Positions 15,999 to 23,323 of a DNA stretch of 45,584 nucleotides are shown in pieces (within the stretch, counting starts at the first letter, position 1; each line of letters starts with the position of its first letter). The DNA comes from Candidatus Segatella mututuai (lineage in GTDB: Bacteria; Bacteroidota; Bacteroidia; Bacteroidales; Bacteroidaceae). The translations under genes were made by a program, and so were the position numbers. The notes beneath the pieces are model-generated. The model had not been told where the DNA came from. It did no database searches and saw only the letters and a list, made by a program, of their open reading frames with translations. The stretch is from NCBI GenBank assembly GCA_002439605.1, contig DJOI01000085.1:1-45584 (forward strand), given 5' to 3'.

Positions 15999-16433
15999 TT
16001 ATCCGTTGATGTACTCCCATTCCTCAAATGCGGAAACATCAAGTTGAGTCTCTTCTTCCTTAGAATAGTCATTGGCGACATATATCACAGGGAGTTTGGT
16101 CTCTTTCATCAAGTCCACGGCATACTGAAGGTATGGGGCTTTCAACTGTTCCGTAAAGCGGTGGAACAAAAAGAACTTGGTATTCTCATTGTAAGTGTCA
16201 GGAAGTATAAACTCCTCGTCGCCCTCTGATGGAGTGACAGTCTGAATTAAGCCAGACTTATCTGCATAGATAGCATTTCCACAAGTTGCACAGCCAGGAA
16301 TGCTCTCTATGTTTCGTCTTGTTTCGTCAATATCTATGTTTGAATGAAACCAAACAAGAAAAGGATGCTTGGGAGTACTGGCTATGTACTCGTTGATAGC
16401 ATTTATGATGTTGGCTTTGTTTATTTGTCTCAT
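15999..16433 (-). CDS. Hypothetical protein upstream of the RiPP precursor
   Basis: 144 residues without signal peptide. A Cys pair (PGCATCGN, about residues 47-54) could bind metal or be redox-active. The overall pattern (HPFLVWFHSN early, KFFLFHRF later, LPVIYVAND near the end) recalls the strand order of a MoxR/AAA domain in which Walker A and B residues have been lost; this is a weak impression. The gap to the precursor start is about 100 bases with no strong promoter, so it may be the first gene of the same operon. Function unknown. Confidence 0.65.
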   Translation of the reverse strand: MRQINKANIINAINEYIASTPKHPFLVWFHSNIDIDETRRNIESIPGCATCGNAIYADKSGLIQTVTPSEGDEEFILPDTYNENTKFFLFHRFTEQLKAPYLQYAVDLMKETKLPVIYVANDYSKEEETQLDVSAFEEWEYING

Positions 16434-16480
16434 ATCGTTGATAGTTTTAAAAGTTATAGTTATTGCTTGCTACTCATAGT

Positions 16481-16553
16481 ATAAAACAAAATAGCAGCAA
16501 GGATTCTCCGACACTGAGACTTAACTCACATGTCGGAGAATCCTTACTGCTAT
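16481..16553 (-). terminator. Second, very strong terminator of the RNA locus
   Basis: Nearly perfect inverted arms of about 23 bases (16491-16513 with 16531-16553, one or two mismatches) enclose a short loop. On the minus strand a U-rich tail (TTTTGTTTTATA) follows. The stem is unusually long for a simple terminator. Confidence 0.65.
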
Positions 16554-16650
16554 GTCTTATGCTGTTGCCCATAGAGCCAGATTTCCTTTTAGATGTCCTA
16601 TGGCTCCTGTTCGGACTGTTATTATTCAGGTTAAGTGCTAGTCGAAGCAC

Positions 16651-16684
16651 AAAAAAGCGTGAAGCCCACTGTTGCTTGCTTCAC
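16651..16684 (-). terminator. First terminator of the RNA locus
   Basis: On the minus strand GTGAAGC pairs with GCTTCAC (7 perfect pairs, 16678-16684 with 16659-16665) and is followed by GC and six T. This is a standard intrinsic terminator about 340 bases after the promoter. Confidence 0.7.
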
Positions 16685-16993
16685 CTTTGAGGTCTTCGAA
16701 CTTACCCGTCTGTCAGAAACAAGCAACGAGACCCCACGCCGATATGTATAGATACACTCCCATAGAGCCAGCTCTTTTAAGGGAGCTGACTTATGAAAGG
16801 TACGTATATAACATACCCATAGGCATCATCGTTGCGTGGTTTCGTGACAGGCCATGAAGTGTTCGAAGTTTCAAAGGTCAGAAAACCAAGCGCCAATAAC
16901 GCTTTTCTTATGTTTGCCCTCAACCAACCGTCACTCTTTCAAGCGACTTCGGCGCAGGGCTACTTGCTGTCAACATACATGAAGTACGAAACA
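16651..16993 (-). ncRNA. Candidate structured non-coding RNA, about 340 nt
   Basis: Transcription from the consensus promoter at 17000-17031 would start near 16993 and end at the hairpin/T-run at 16651, with read-through to the second terminator near 16485 giving about 500 nt. No protein gene lies inside. Internal pairings include 16770-16774/16783-16787 (AGCTC/GAGCT), 16888-16892/16900-16904 (AAGCG/CGCTT) and possible long-range CCACGC/GCGTGG pairs. The size class resembles large bacterial RNAs such as GOLLD or ROOL, but I do not recognise a known family. It might be a regulatory RNA for the island, a long leader of the 16433 gene, or a decayed element. Promoter plus terminators is the main evidence. 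Confidence 0.6.
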
Positions 16994-16999
16994 ACGTGC

Positions 17000-17031
17000 C
17001 AAAGATAATGAAAATAATGGAAACGACCAAA
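17000..17031 (-). promoter_or_regulatory. Consensus promoter of the RNA locus
   Basis: On the minus strand TTTG (17028-17031) is separated by exactly 20 bases from TATCTTTG (17000-17007). This is a full match to the Bacteroidota promoter TTTG-N19/20-TAnnTTTG. The -33 box lies inside the terminator stem of the upstream gene, so the two signals are fused. Confidence 0.75.
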
Positions 17032-17060
17032 CAAAAATCGAAAAGATTGATGTTTGGTCG
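17024..17060 (-). terminator. Terminator of the 17121-17939 gene
   Basis: A 16-base stem with two mismatches (outer 10 pairs perfect, 17024-17033 with 17051-17060) lies about 60 bases after the stop codon and is followed on the minus strand by a T-rich tract. Confidence 0.65.
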
Positions 17061-17120
17061 CATAAAAAATGTGTTTTTATAATTTTCGGCTACCGAAAAG
17101 CTGTCTTCAATACAGAAACA

Positions 17121-17939
17121 TTATCTCGTAAGGGTTATATTCTTATAAAGAAAGTCTATGTCAGAAAAGTCTTCTTTGTTACTGTTGGCTTGGAATATAC
17201 CCTGAGACATCTTTAGCTTGGAATTCTCATCTTTGAGACTTTTGACTTCATCGCTTAGTTTATCTATTTGTTTGGACATAGCATTCAACTGTTGGGTGAG
17301 CGAATCAATGATAGTCTTTGCTTGCTCGCTGATTACCTCATTGGTTTCGCCGTGTTGGTTAGTGCTATGAGTCTTGATTTCCTCATGCTCCCTTACGCTT
17401 CTTTCATCATGTATCTCTTTGAACGATTTGTTTAGCAAGCCAAACTTCTTCATGATTCTTTGGGCAGTGGACATGCTGATATGGAAATGGTTTGCTATGA
17501 CCTGTTTCTTCTCAGTCTGTGAAGTGCATTCTTTTATAAGGCATTCGAGGTCTTCTCTGTTTCTCGGTTCCATGACGCTTTTCGGGGTAAGTCTCTCTGC
17601 GTTTTGGCTATGGAATTTAATGACATGCTCATTGGCTATCTTTGGGAGGTCTGTAGTCTCGACGTTCAACACCCAGTTATAGACCTGTTCTATATCGTCT
17701 CTGCCATAAAGGAAAGGCAATACAGTGTGATTTCCCTCCCAATCTATAGAGTAATACTTGAATCGGTTGCGCATCAAATATATGATGGCATACTTTAGTT
17801 GGAAGTCGTAAATCTTTTCGTAGGTCAAAAGTAGGATGGAGACTTCGACGAGAGTCATCTTGTATAGTTTATCAAAAGTATAGTCCATCTGCAGATTGTT
17901 GCGGGATACCGTAAAGTCAAAATACTCTTTTGCAGCCAT
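17121..17939 (-). CDS. HTH and coiled-coil protein next to the putative origin
   Basis: 272 residues from the ATG at 17939 (MAAKEYFDFTVSRNN). A helical N-terminal half is followed by a helix-turn-helix (KKQVIANHFHISMSTAQRIMKKFG, about 137-160, read in parts) and a C-terminal coiled coil (about 200-245: LTQQLNAMSKQIDKLSDEVKSL and on). The HTH plus oligomerisation region and its position just 3' of tandem repeats would fit a replication initiator, partition or regulatory protein, but it does not match Rep_3 or RepA patterns I know. The frame is open upstream to 18026 and overlaps the 77-residue gene at a run of ten A; see findings. Confidence 0.7.
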   Translation of the reverse strand: MAAKEYFDFTVSRNNLQMDYTFDKLYKMTLVEVSILLLTYEKIYDFQLKYAIIYLMRNRFKYYSIDWEGNHTVLPFLYGRDDIEQVYNWVLNVETTDLPKIANEHVIKFHSQNAERLTPKSVMEPRNREDLECLIKECTSQTEKKQVIANHFHISMSTAQRIMKKFGLLNKSFKEIHDERSVREHEEIKTHSTNQHGETNEVISEQAKTIIDSLTQQLNAMSKQIDKLSDEVKSLKDENSKLKMSQGIFQANSNKEDFSDIDFLYKNITLTR

Positions 17940-17964
17940 GTCTATGGAAAACTTCTTGTGTTGG

Positions 17965-18198
17965 CTAACAAAAATACCAGTTTTTGATTTTTTTTTTGTG
18001 CAAGACACAATCTTTGAAGCAGACATTGATAGACTTGAAATAATCTCTGTATCTTTTATCTATATCATAAGGCTTGACAGCCTTGTCTTGCAATGCCTTT
18101 TTATAATTGGTGATAATCGTTTCTGCATCCTTTGCCAAATTCTTGGTAGGAATGTCGATAGGACTTGTGTAGTCGAATAAAATTTCCTTAATTTTCAT
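17965..18198 (-). CDS. Small protein upstream of the HTH/coiled-coil gene
   Basis: 77 residues with a good ATG start (MKIKEILFDYTSPIDIPTKN), mainly helical and rich in Lys. Its last codons read through a run of ten A (minus strand) and then stop, while the downstream gene is open in the next frame over the same run. Removing one A would join the two into one protein of about 350 residues. It may therefore be an independent short gene, the front part of a frameshifted gene, or one of two products made by slippage. Confidence 0.55.
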   Translation of the reverse strand: MKIKEILFDYTSPIDIPTKNLAKDAETIITNYKKALQDKAVKPYDIDKRYRDYFKSINVCFKDCVLHKKKIKNWYFC

Positions 18199-18301
18199 AT
18201 TCGTAATTTCTTTTTTATTTTATTTATTTCTGTCATTTTTGAAAATGACCTGCTTTTGGGAAAAATCGTGTTTGGTTCAAAATATATAGGTGAGTAGTGT
18301 C

Positions 18302-18373
18302 AATGAGTCAATAACAGATCACACAAATGAGTCAAAAACAAGTCACACGAATGAGTCAAAAACAGGTCAAAGA
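18302..18373. repeat. Three tandem 24-base repeats (iteron-like)
   Basis: Units start at 18302, 18326 and 18350 and begin AATGAGTCAA. Units 1-3 differ at only a few bases, mostly at their ends. Each unit holds two GTCA-like half-sites about 11-12 bases apart, so sites recur once per helical turn across the array. Such arrays bind replication initiators or repressors. They lie about 100 bases before the 77-residue gene. Confidence 0.75.
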
Positions 18374-18603
18374 GATGTCGTACAAGGTTATATCAAATGT
18401 TACTATACAACATATTCATATATTGTATATATAATAACGACATGAACTATTCAATACAATTATACTACATCAATGAATACACTGTAATCTAACATAAACT
18501 ATAGATATATGTAACAACATGTTATGTTTTACAAACTATGTCTCTATGTTTTAAGGTCTCTGGATAAGAGGGGCGAAGCCCCTTGTGAGCGCAAAGCGCT
18601 CAC
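18374..18603. other. AT-rich tract and twin GC hairpins (origin-like)
   Basis: After the tandem repeats come about 190 very AT-rich bases (18374-18560), then two perfect GC-rich hairpins: GGGGC-GAA-GCCCC (18570-18582) and GTGAGCGC-AAA-GCGCTCAC (18585-18603). Repeats, a melting region and hairpins together look like an origin of replication or transfer. No recognised Rep or relaxase gene is present, so this is inference. The hairpins could also be terminators. Confidence 0.45.
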
Positions 18604-19162
18604 CCTGACATTTATAAAAAGCTACCTCTCCAGATTCATTTACTACATTAAAAAATTAAAGCTATAGGTTTTTACTATTTGGATTTTAAGTCTCTATATA
18701 CTTGCTATCTAAATCGTAAAAGTGTTCCGTCTTTTTATTGGAGGATAAATACTAAAAGAAGTATTCTTCTATCCTATGATAAATTCATGCTGGAGTACAT
18801 CTACTACCATATACATCGAACCGTGCTGCCATCACATCAAGCAAAGTACACCTGTATAGAATGAGGTTGGCAAAGCCATACCTTCAATCTCTTCTTGGTA
18901 TAACCTGAATGAATCGGTATTATGGAACTATAACTACGCTTGTAGTCATGGTATCTAGGTGAAGAAGCATAGCCTATACAACTATGCTTATCGACATAAG
19001 AAAAGGCAGTCCATGACAAGCGAAAACGCATCAAAATAATTATCGCATCAATTTAATCTTTAAAAGGGCTTGTTTTTGCTTACTTTTTCGCATTGATTCA
19101 ACCTAAAAGATTATTTTGATACAGTTTAGTGCCTGTTTCTTTCTTGCTCTCAATTTATCGTG
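18604..19162. other. Non-coding region with inverted repeats before the serine recombinase
   Basis: No convincing gene is seen. There is a perfect 8-base hairpin (18965-18972 with 18982-18989) and, just before the recombinase promoter, an 11-base perfect inverted pair (19030-19040 with 19110-19120) with a smaller pair nested in it (19055-19061 with 19106-19112). Resolvase genes usually have their recombination site directly upstream, so 19020-19125 is the best candidate. Confidence 0.45.
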
Positions 19163-19170
19163 TATCTTTG
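19140..19170 (+). promoter_or_regulatory. Promoter of the serine recombinase
   Basis: TTTC (19140-19143), a 19-base spacer and TATCTTTG (19163-19170) match the Bacteroidota promoter at all but one base. The start of transcription would be near 19176, just 24 bases before the preferred start codon. Confidence 0.65.
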
Positions 19171-19199
19171 TACCAATGATGAATTATAAAAATGAAGAT

Positions 19200-19820
19200 A
19201 TGGAGCAAGTTGTATTGTTTTGTAGAGTCTCTACACAGGTTCAAGACTATGAACGTCAGGTTTCAGACTTAACCCAGTTTGCGGAGAAGCACCATTGGGA
19301 GATAGCTGAGACTTTCACGGAGAAGATAAGTGGGGCAAAAAAGAATGAAGAGCGTAAGGCTCTTACCGACTTACTTTCTTACGCGCGCGTACATTATGTT
19401 AATAGGGTACTTGTCACGGAACTTTCTCGTTTAGGTCGTGATACTCTACAAGTATTAACAGCCATAGAGATGCTTAACAAGGCTAAAGTCTCACTATATA
19501 TCATGAACTATAACATCGAGACTCTTACACCTGACGGCACAGTGAATCCGATGAGCCAGTTCATGATTACATTGTTGGCTGAGGTTGCACGCATGGAGCG
19601 CAGAACCATCAAGGAGCGAATGGATAGTGGCTATGCCAACTTTCGAGCCAATGGTGGCAAGGTCGGTCGCAAGACTGGTTACCGAAAAAGTGACGAAGAC
19701 TTTCGTACTCAATATAAAGATGTGTTCCGCCTGTTGGATAAAGGCGTGAGTCTTCGAGACATCAGCAAGACAACGGGCGTATCCGTAAATACCATTAGAC
19801 GATGTAAGGGCTTTTGCTAA
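19200..19820 (+). CDS. Serine recombinase (resolvase/invertase family)
   Basis: 206 residues from the ATG at 19200, chosen because the promoter places the transcript start near 19176; an ATG at 19176 is an alternative. The N-terminal catalytic domain has the nucleophile Ser-11 in FCRVSTQ, then TELSRLGRDT and the segment NPMSQFMITLLAEVARMER leading to the long helix E. The C-terminus has a resolvase HTH (SLRDISKTTGVSVNTIRR). It is complete and of the small resolvase/invertase size. It may resolve dimers of an excised circular form, invert a segment, or be a second mobility enzyme. A strong terminator follows at 19877-19918. Confidence 0.93.
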   Translation: MEQVVLFCRVSTQVQDYERQVSDLTQFAEKHHWEIAETFTEKISGAKKNEERKALTDLLSYARVHYVNRVLVTELSRLGRDTLQVLTAIEMLNKAKVSLYIMNYNIETLTPDGTVNPMSQFMITLLAEVARMERRTIKERMDSGYANFRANGGKVGRKTGYRKSDEDFRTQYKDVFRLLDKGVSLRDISKTTGVSVNTIRRCKGFC

Positions 19821-19876
19821 ATTTTCCCTTATAGATAAATATATTAGATTCATAAAAGCTATATTCGTAATTTCTT

Positions 19877-19918
19877 GGCACCCACAGAAGGATACATTTC
19901 TGATGGGTGCCTTTTTTT
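19877..19918 (+). terminator. Terminator after the serine recombinase
   Basis: GGCACCCA pairs with TGGGTGCC, extended by CAGAA/TTCTG, and is followed by seven T. It also separates the recombinase from the convergent HTH genes. Confidence 0.85.
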
Positions 19919-19938
19919 GTTTTGTCGCTTTAGTATGT

Positions 19939-20238
19939 TCAGGCGAATGAGGCGTAATGGTTCTTTCGGAGGAAGTCTAAGACATCCTGTTGGCTATACC
20001 AATACTTGTCGTCAACTTTACTGCAGGATAGAAGTCCACGCTCTCGATACTTGCGGATAAGTTTCTCTTCCACGCCAAGCAACTCTCGTAACTCTTTGTT
20101 GTTGTAGAGTCGAGACTTCGGAACATAAGATTCTTTCAACATTGAGACTTGTTGGGTTAAGTCTCTAACTTTAGACACCAGGGATTCCCATTGTGTCTTT
20201 TCAATCAGTAACATTTCTTTCTTTTCTGTCATATTCAT
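19939..20238 (-). CDS. Excisionase-type HTH protein (copy 1)
   Basis: 99 residues from the ATG at 20238. A short coiled-coil N-terminus (about 10-40) is followed by a MerR/excisionase-like winged HTH (about 45-95): LYNNKELRELLGVEEKLIRKYRERGLL and then KYWYSQQDVLDFL (read in parts). This is the HTH_17 style typical of Bacteroidetes mobile elements. It is a paralogue of the next gene, 45 bases away. It would bind island DNA and control excision or gene expression. Family call is solid; whether it is the true excisionase is not known. Confidence 0.85.
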   Translation of the reverse strand: MNMTEKKEMLLIEKTQWESLVSKVRDLTQQVSMLKESYVPKSRLYNNKELRELLGVEEKLIRKYRERGLLSCSKVDDKYWYSQQDVLDFLRKNHYASFA

Positions 20239-20283
20239 CAAATTATTTAGTTTTGTATGTGCCCCTATATATAATAAGGTGTA

Positions 20284-20565
20284 TTAGCAAAATGCTTCAC
20301 GTTTGTTTTTCGTCATAAATTCATCAATGTCAGTTTGGGTGTACCAATACTTATCGCCATATTTGCTATAAGACAGCAAGCCATTATAGCGGTATTTACG
20401 TAATAGCTTCTCATTGATACCAAGTGCATTGCAGATTTCATGGTTGGTGTATAAGGTCAATCCTCTTTTTTCGTTCATATCTCGAACAACCTTTTCGCTT
20501 TCTTCCAAGTTAGCCATCAGTTCATTGATGGTCTCATCATCTACTTTCTTATAATACTCTTTCAT
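20284..20565 (-). CDS. Excisionase-type HTH protein (copy 2)
   Basis: 93 residues. Same layout as the neighbour at 19939-20238: a coiled-coil start and a winged HTH with LYTNHEICNALGINEKLLRKYRYNGLL and KYWYTQTDIDEFM (read in parts). The recognition-helix region is similar but not identical, so the two may bind related sites. A perfect 16-base palindrome (20571-20586) overlaps its upstream region and may be an autoregulatory operator. The gene is divergent from the 533-residue protein gene at 20757. Confidence 0.85.
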   Translation of the reverse strand: MKEYYKKVDDETINELMANLEESEKVVRDMNEKRGLTLYTNHEICNALGINEKLLRKYRYNGLLSYSKYGDKYWYTQTDIDEFMTKNKREAFC

Positions 20566-20570
20566 CTACT

Positions 20571-20586
20571 CAAAATTTAAATTTTG
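20571..20586. promoter_or_regulatory. Palindromic operator candidate
   Basis: CAAAATTTAAATTTTG is a perfect 16-base palindrome 5 bases before the start codon of the 20284-20565 gene. Its position suggests repression of that gene by one of the HTH proteins. Confidence 0.45.
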
Positions 20587-20692
20587 GCTTGTATTGAGAG
20601 TTGGGCAGAAAGTCTATTTAAGGTGCTGTTTTTGTGTTATTTCTAAGTTTTACATTATTTTTTGAGCTGAAACTCAAATTCTAAAACATTCT

Positions 20693-20724
20693 TTTGGCGT
20701 AGCTTTAAAAAAGTATTATTTTTG
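20693..20724 (+). promoter_or_regulatory. Consensus promoter of the 533-residue protein
   Basis: TTTG (20693-20696), a 20-base spacer and TATTTTTG (20717-20724) match the Bacteroidota promoter consensus exactly. Transcription would start about 25 bases before the ATG at 20757. Confidence 0.8.
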
Positions 20725-20756
20725 CATACGAATTCAAAAAATAAAAAGCTATAACA

Positions 20757-22358
20757 ATGGATATTACATATACAGATGATAAGGGGGAGCGAGATGTATT
20801 TCTTGACCATCAGATAGACATACCAGACTATGTTCTAGGGTTTGATGCTCAAAAGTCATTCTTAAATATCAAGAATGAAGATGTCTTAATGCTATTTTCA
20901 TATGATAAGCCTGCATCAAAGGCAGTCACTTTGGAACGTTACAAGATGTTTCTTAAAATGGATTTTAGAAACTTTGTTCGTTCTACTTATGCTGAGGCCA
21001 TTCGTACATCTTTGTTTATGGGTGTTGGTTTTAGTGACTATGTGTACTTGGAAGATGTTGGCGATGAGACTATAAATGCAATCTTGGGCATTGTTCGGGA
21101 GTGTTATAAAGACTTGATGTCTTCGCTTAATCCAGGTGATTGCCATTTGCTATATATGAGAGTTTGTGGTGCGCTTCGTAGAAAATGGAATAAGGAGAAA
21201 ACAGAGTGGCTTGCACCATTTTATGTGCATAAAGGTGATGCGTACATCAAAATCGGTGCATTGACTCTTGAAGATAAAGATTTCCTCGTAACCCTTATCT
21301 CTGTGATGAATGCACAGAATGAAAAGTATCGTAAGGAGATTTATTCTGTGATGCTCATATTGACTTATGTGTATGAACTTTCTGCCCATCCGCGTATTTG
21401 GGAAGGTATGCAGTTGCAGGAGTGTGTCAATGGAAAATTGGAGAAAGATTGTTTTCAGGGTTTCAGTCTCCTTGATGCAAAAAGTCCACTTACAGCAGAA
21501 GAACTGGCTGTACTTAATGGACCTAGCTTGTCGGAAGATGAAAGAAAAATAGTGATGAGTCATTTGAATAGATTTAAGGGTAGGGTGAATGTCGATGCGG
21601 AACTTAGTTCTTATGTGACTCCTTATCATAAGTTCCGTTTAGATTTGCTCACACCACAACAATGTGTGGAAGTCTTCTTTAAAAAGCTGGATAAGTTGAA
21701 AGCTGATAACCCTTATCCTGAAGATACTCCTATAGAAGATGTAGCAACGCCAAAATGCTATCTTGCATTCTTGGCAGAGAATCTTTCTGGAAAGCTGATT
21801 GATTGGAAAGAAAACAATCCTTTGGTAAATGGACTTATGTATCTCATATACATAAAGCAAGGACAGAACATTGTTTATGTAGCTAAGGAAGTAACTGTCA
21901 TGAACTATATTATTGAGCATATGGCTGATGCGGTAGATGCTACTGATGATGAGGCTTTGCTGAATGAAACTATAGAGAAAGCTTTGGATTTCATCGATGT
22001 AATATTCTGCGACGAATTCATAGGCAAGGCAAACTCTTCTGAAAGTCTAAAGTCAAAGTTTAGAGTGATACTGCGTGATAGTGAACTTCGAAAGAAGATA
22101 ACTCAGATAAGTCCTAATAAGTTTAATGGTGGCTTTAACTTAGTACTTGTTTATAATGTTATAGGCTTGTTGATGAACCAAGGATTGATTAAAGGGCGAA
22201 TTTCCAAGATTGATAGTGGCATAGCAACAGCTAACAGGCAGCTTAGTTCTAAAGGAAAATTGTTGGAGAGAAGAAAGTATATTTCTTGTTGGAACATTGA
22301 AGATGAGTCGGAATTGACGAAGAAAATAATAGACAAGATAATTGCAACCTATTTGTAA
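20757..22358 (+). CDS. Large island protein of unknown function
   Basis: 533 residues, mostly helical, acidic, with no signal peptide or membrane segments. It has no nucleotide-binding or nuclease motif that I can see. The C-terminus contains a helical stretch (NGGFNLVLVYNVIGLLMNQGLIKGRIS) and a terminal KKIIDKIIATYL. It has its own consensus promoter and terminator, so it is a single-gene unit. The strength of the promoter and its central position suggest a main function of the island, such as a structural, replication or defence protein. No family recognised. Confidence 0.75.
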   Translation: MDITYTDDKGERDVFLDHQIDIPDYVLGFDAQKSFLNIKNEDVLMLFSYDKPASKAVTLERYKMFLKMDFRNFVRSTYAEAIRTSLFMGVGFSDYVYLEDVGDETINAILGIVRECYKDLMSSLNPGDCHLLYMRVCGALRRKWNKEKTEWLAPFYVHKGDAYIKIGALTLEDKDFLVTLISVMNAQNEKYRKEIYSVMLILTYVYELSAHPRIWEGMQLQECVNGKLEKDCFQGFSLLDAKSPLTAEELAVLNGPSLSEDERKIVMSHLNRFKGRVNVDAELSSYVTPYHKFRLDLLTPQQCVEVFFKKLDKLKADNPYPEDTPIEDVATPKCYLAFLAENLSGKLIDWKENNPLVNGLMYLIYIKQGQNIVYVAKEVTVMNYIIEHMADAVDATDDEALLNETIEKALDFIDVIFCDEFIGKANSSESLKSKFRVILRDSELRKKITQISPNKFNGGFNLVLVYNVIGLLMNQGLIKGRISKIDSGIATANRQLSSKGKLLERRKYISCWNIEDESELTKKIIDKIIATYL

Positions 22359-22395
22359 AAAACTGGAAATAAAATTTCCAAAATCTATATCTGTG

Positions 22396-22428
22396 AGGGG
22401 ATTTGCGTTTTGTAAATCCCCTTATTTT
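22396..22428 (+). terminator. Terminator after the 533-residue gene
   Basis: GGGGATTT pairs with AAATCCCC and is followed by TTATTTTATTT. Confidence 0.75.
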
Positions 22429-22463
22429 ATTTATAATCAGCTATTTATCTTATTCTCTACTTT

Positions 22464-22487
22464 TGGAAATTTTTGAGCAAATTTCCA
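22464..22487. repeat. Perfect inverted repeat, operator candidate
   Basis: TGGAAATTT and AAATTTCCA are separated by 6 bases. The pair lies about 40 bases before the -7 box of the next gene. A shorter related pair (TGGAAA/TTTCCA) occurs just after the stop at 22358, so a DNA-binding protein might recognise this sequence. Confidence 0.4.
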
Positions 22488-22524
22488 CACTGTTTAATTG
22501 CAGAAATAAGCTAAAAAATCTGTG

Positions 22525-22532
22525 TATCTTTG
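22525..22532 (+). promoter_or_regulatory. Promoter -7 box of the 183-residue gene
   Basis: TATCTTTG is a full match to the Bacteroidota -7 consensus. The start codon is 74 bases further on, so there is a leader of about 65 bases. No clear -33 box is seen. Confidence 0.55.
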
Positions 22533-22605
22533 TCATAAATTTAATTTTTTGGGGGATAAAATGAATTGTTTTCCCTCTTATGTTTAATATAAAAAATAAA
22601 AAAAT

Positions 22606-23157
22606 ATGACAGAGATTAAATTGAGAAAGAAGGTAGTAGTTCGTAAGAAGGCGATAGTTGTGGTTAAGTGTGATAAAAAACTCTTAGATAAGGTAATTGT
22701 AAAATGTCGTAAGCACTCTAGCGAGATTGATATTTTCATCAAGACAGCTAAAGGTCGAAAATTAAGAAAACTAAGAAAACTGACTCCCGAAGAGTCTGCT
22801 CAGTTAAGAGGCGAGACTATTGCAGAAAAGGTGTCTGAGACAACTACATCAACAAACATTACTCCTAATATTAATAAGGTGACAATCGTTGATGAAAAAC
22901 CAAAACGCCAGATTTGTTGGAGAAAGTTCAGAACTGAGATAAGTAAGGTTGGTGGTATCGATGTTTACTTGAAGTCTCGTCGTGAAAATACCACTATCGA
23001 AACAATTCTCTTAAAGTATCCTGACTTTATGAGAGGTATCAAACTCTATGAAGAAGGAAGTAAAGGTGTCTGGAATCTAATCACTCGAAAAAGAGTAGAA
23101 ACGGTTCGTAACATTTACGAAAAATACTTCATGGATATTGATCAATTCCTTCTCTAA
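22606..23157 (+). CDS. Basic hypothetical protein, 183 residues
   Basis: The N-terminal 70 residues are strongly basic (KLRKKVVVRKKAIVVVK, GRKLRKLRKL), followed by a Ser/Thr-rich linker and a C-terminal domain (about 105-183: KVGGIDVYLKSRRENTT, KYPDFMRGIKLYEEGS, then a helix with VRNIYEKYF). No signal peptide. The composition suggests a nucleic-acid-binding protein. No family is recognised. It has its own promoter and is followed by a perfect 12-base inverted repeat. Confidence 0.65.
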   Translation: MTEIKLRKKVVVRKKAIVVVKCDKKLLDKVIVKCRKHSSEIDIFIKTAKGRKLRKLRKLTPEESAQLRGETIAEKVSETTTSTNITPNINKVTIVDEKPKRQICWRKFRTEISKVGGIDVYLKSRRENTTIETILLKYPDFMRGIKLYEEGSKGVWNLITRKRVETVRNIYEKYFMDIDQFLL

Positions 23158-23184
23158 TAAAAAAGTTTGAGAAAAAGTAAACTT

Positions 23185-23215
23185 TTATCATCGCTTTAAT
23201 AATAAGCGATGATAA
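23185..23215 (+). terminator. Hairpin after the 183-residue gene
   Basis: A perfect 12-base stem (TTATCATCGCTT with AAGCGATGATAA) with a 7-base loop lies 28 bases after the stop. The T tract is weak, so termination is likely but not certain. Confidence 0.5.
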
Positions 23216-23323
23216 TGAAAAATGAGATTTATATTTTAGTGATGTGTAGATGCATCATTATAATATATAATAGGGTAAACGATGCCCCCTAAAAGCGCAT
23301 CATAAAATTGAATAATTTTTAAT

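Larger units (their letters stand above)
16434..17120. other. 687-base region without protein genes, holding an RNA candidate
   Basis: No convincing reading frame is seen on either strand. The stretch contains a consensus promoter on the minus strand, two terminators in series, several internal hairpins (16659-16665 with 16678-16684; 16770-16774 with 16783-16787; 16888-16892 with 16900-16904) and a 13-base direct repeat (16568-16580 and 16759-16771). It is treated below as a non-coding RNA locus. Confidence 0.6.

Noticed and set aside
16672..16857. 61-codon plus-strand frame in the RNA locus
   Set aside because: It runs through the paired segments of the RNA candidate and has no promoter on that strand.
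16434..17120. Group II intron or retron RNA
   Set aside because: No domain V-like hairpin was recognised and no reverse transcriptase gene is present in the window.
18302..18373. Tandem 24-base repeats as a CRISPR array
   Set aside because: The units are directly adjacent with no unique spacers and no cas genes occur; they fit iteron-like binding sites better.
18679..19034. Two small frames (61 codons plus strand, 65 codons minus strand) in the pre-recombinase region
   Set aside because: Odd composition, no promoter and no family; the region is better explained by inverted repeats and regulatory DNA.
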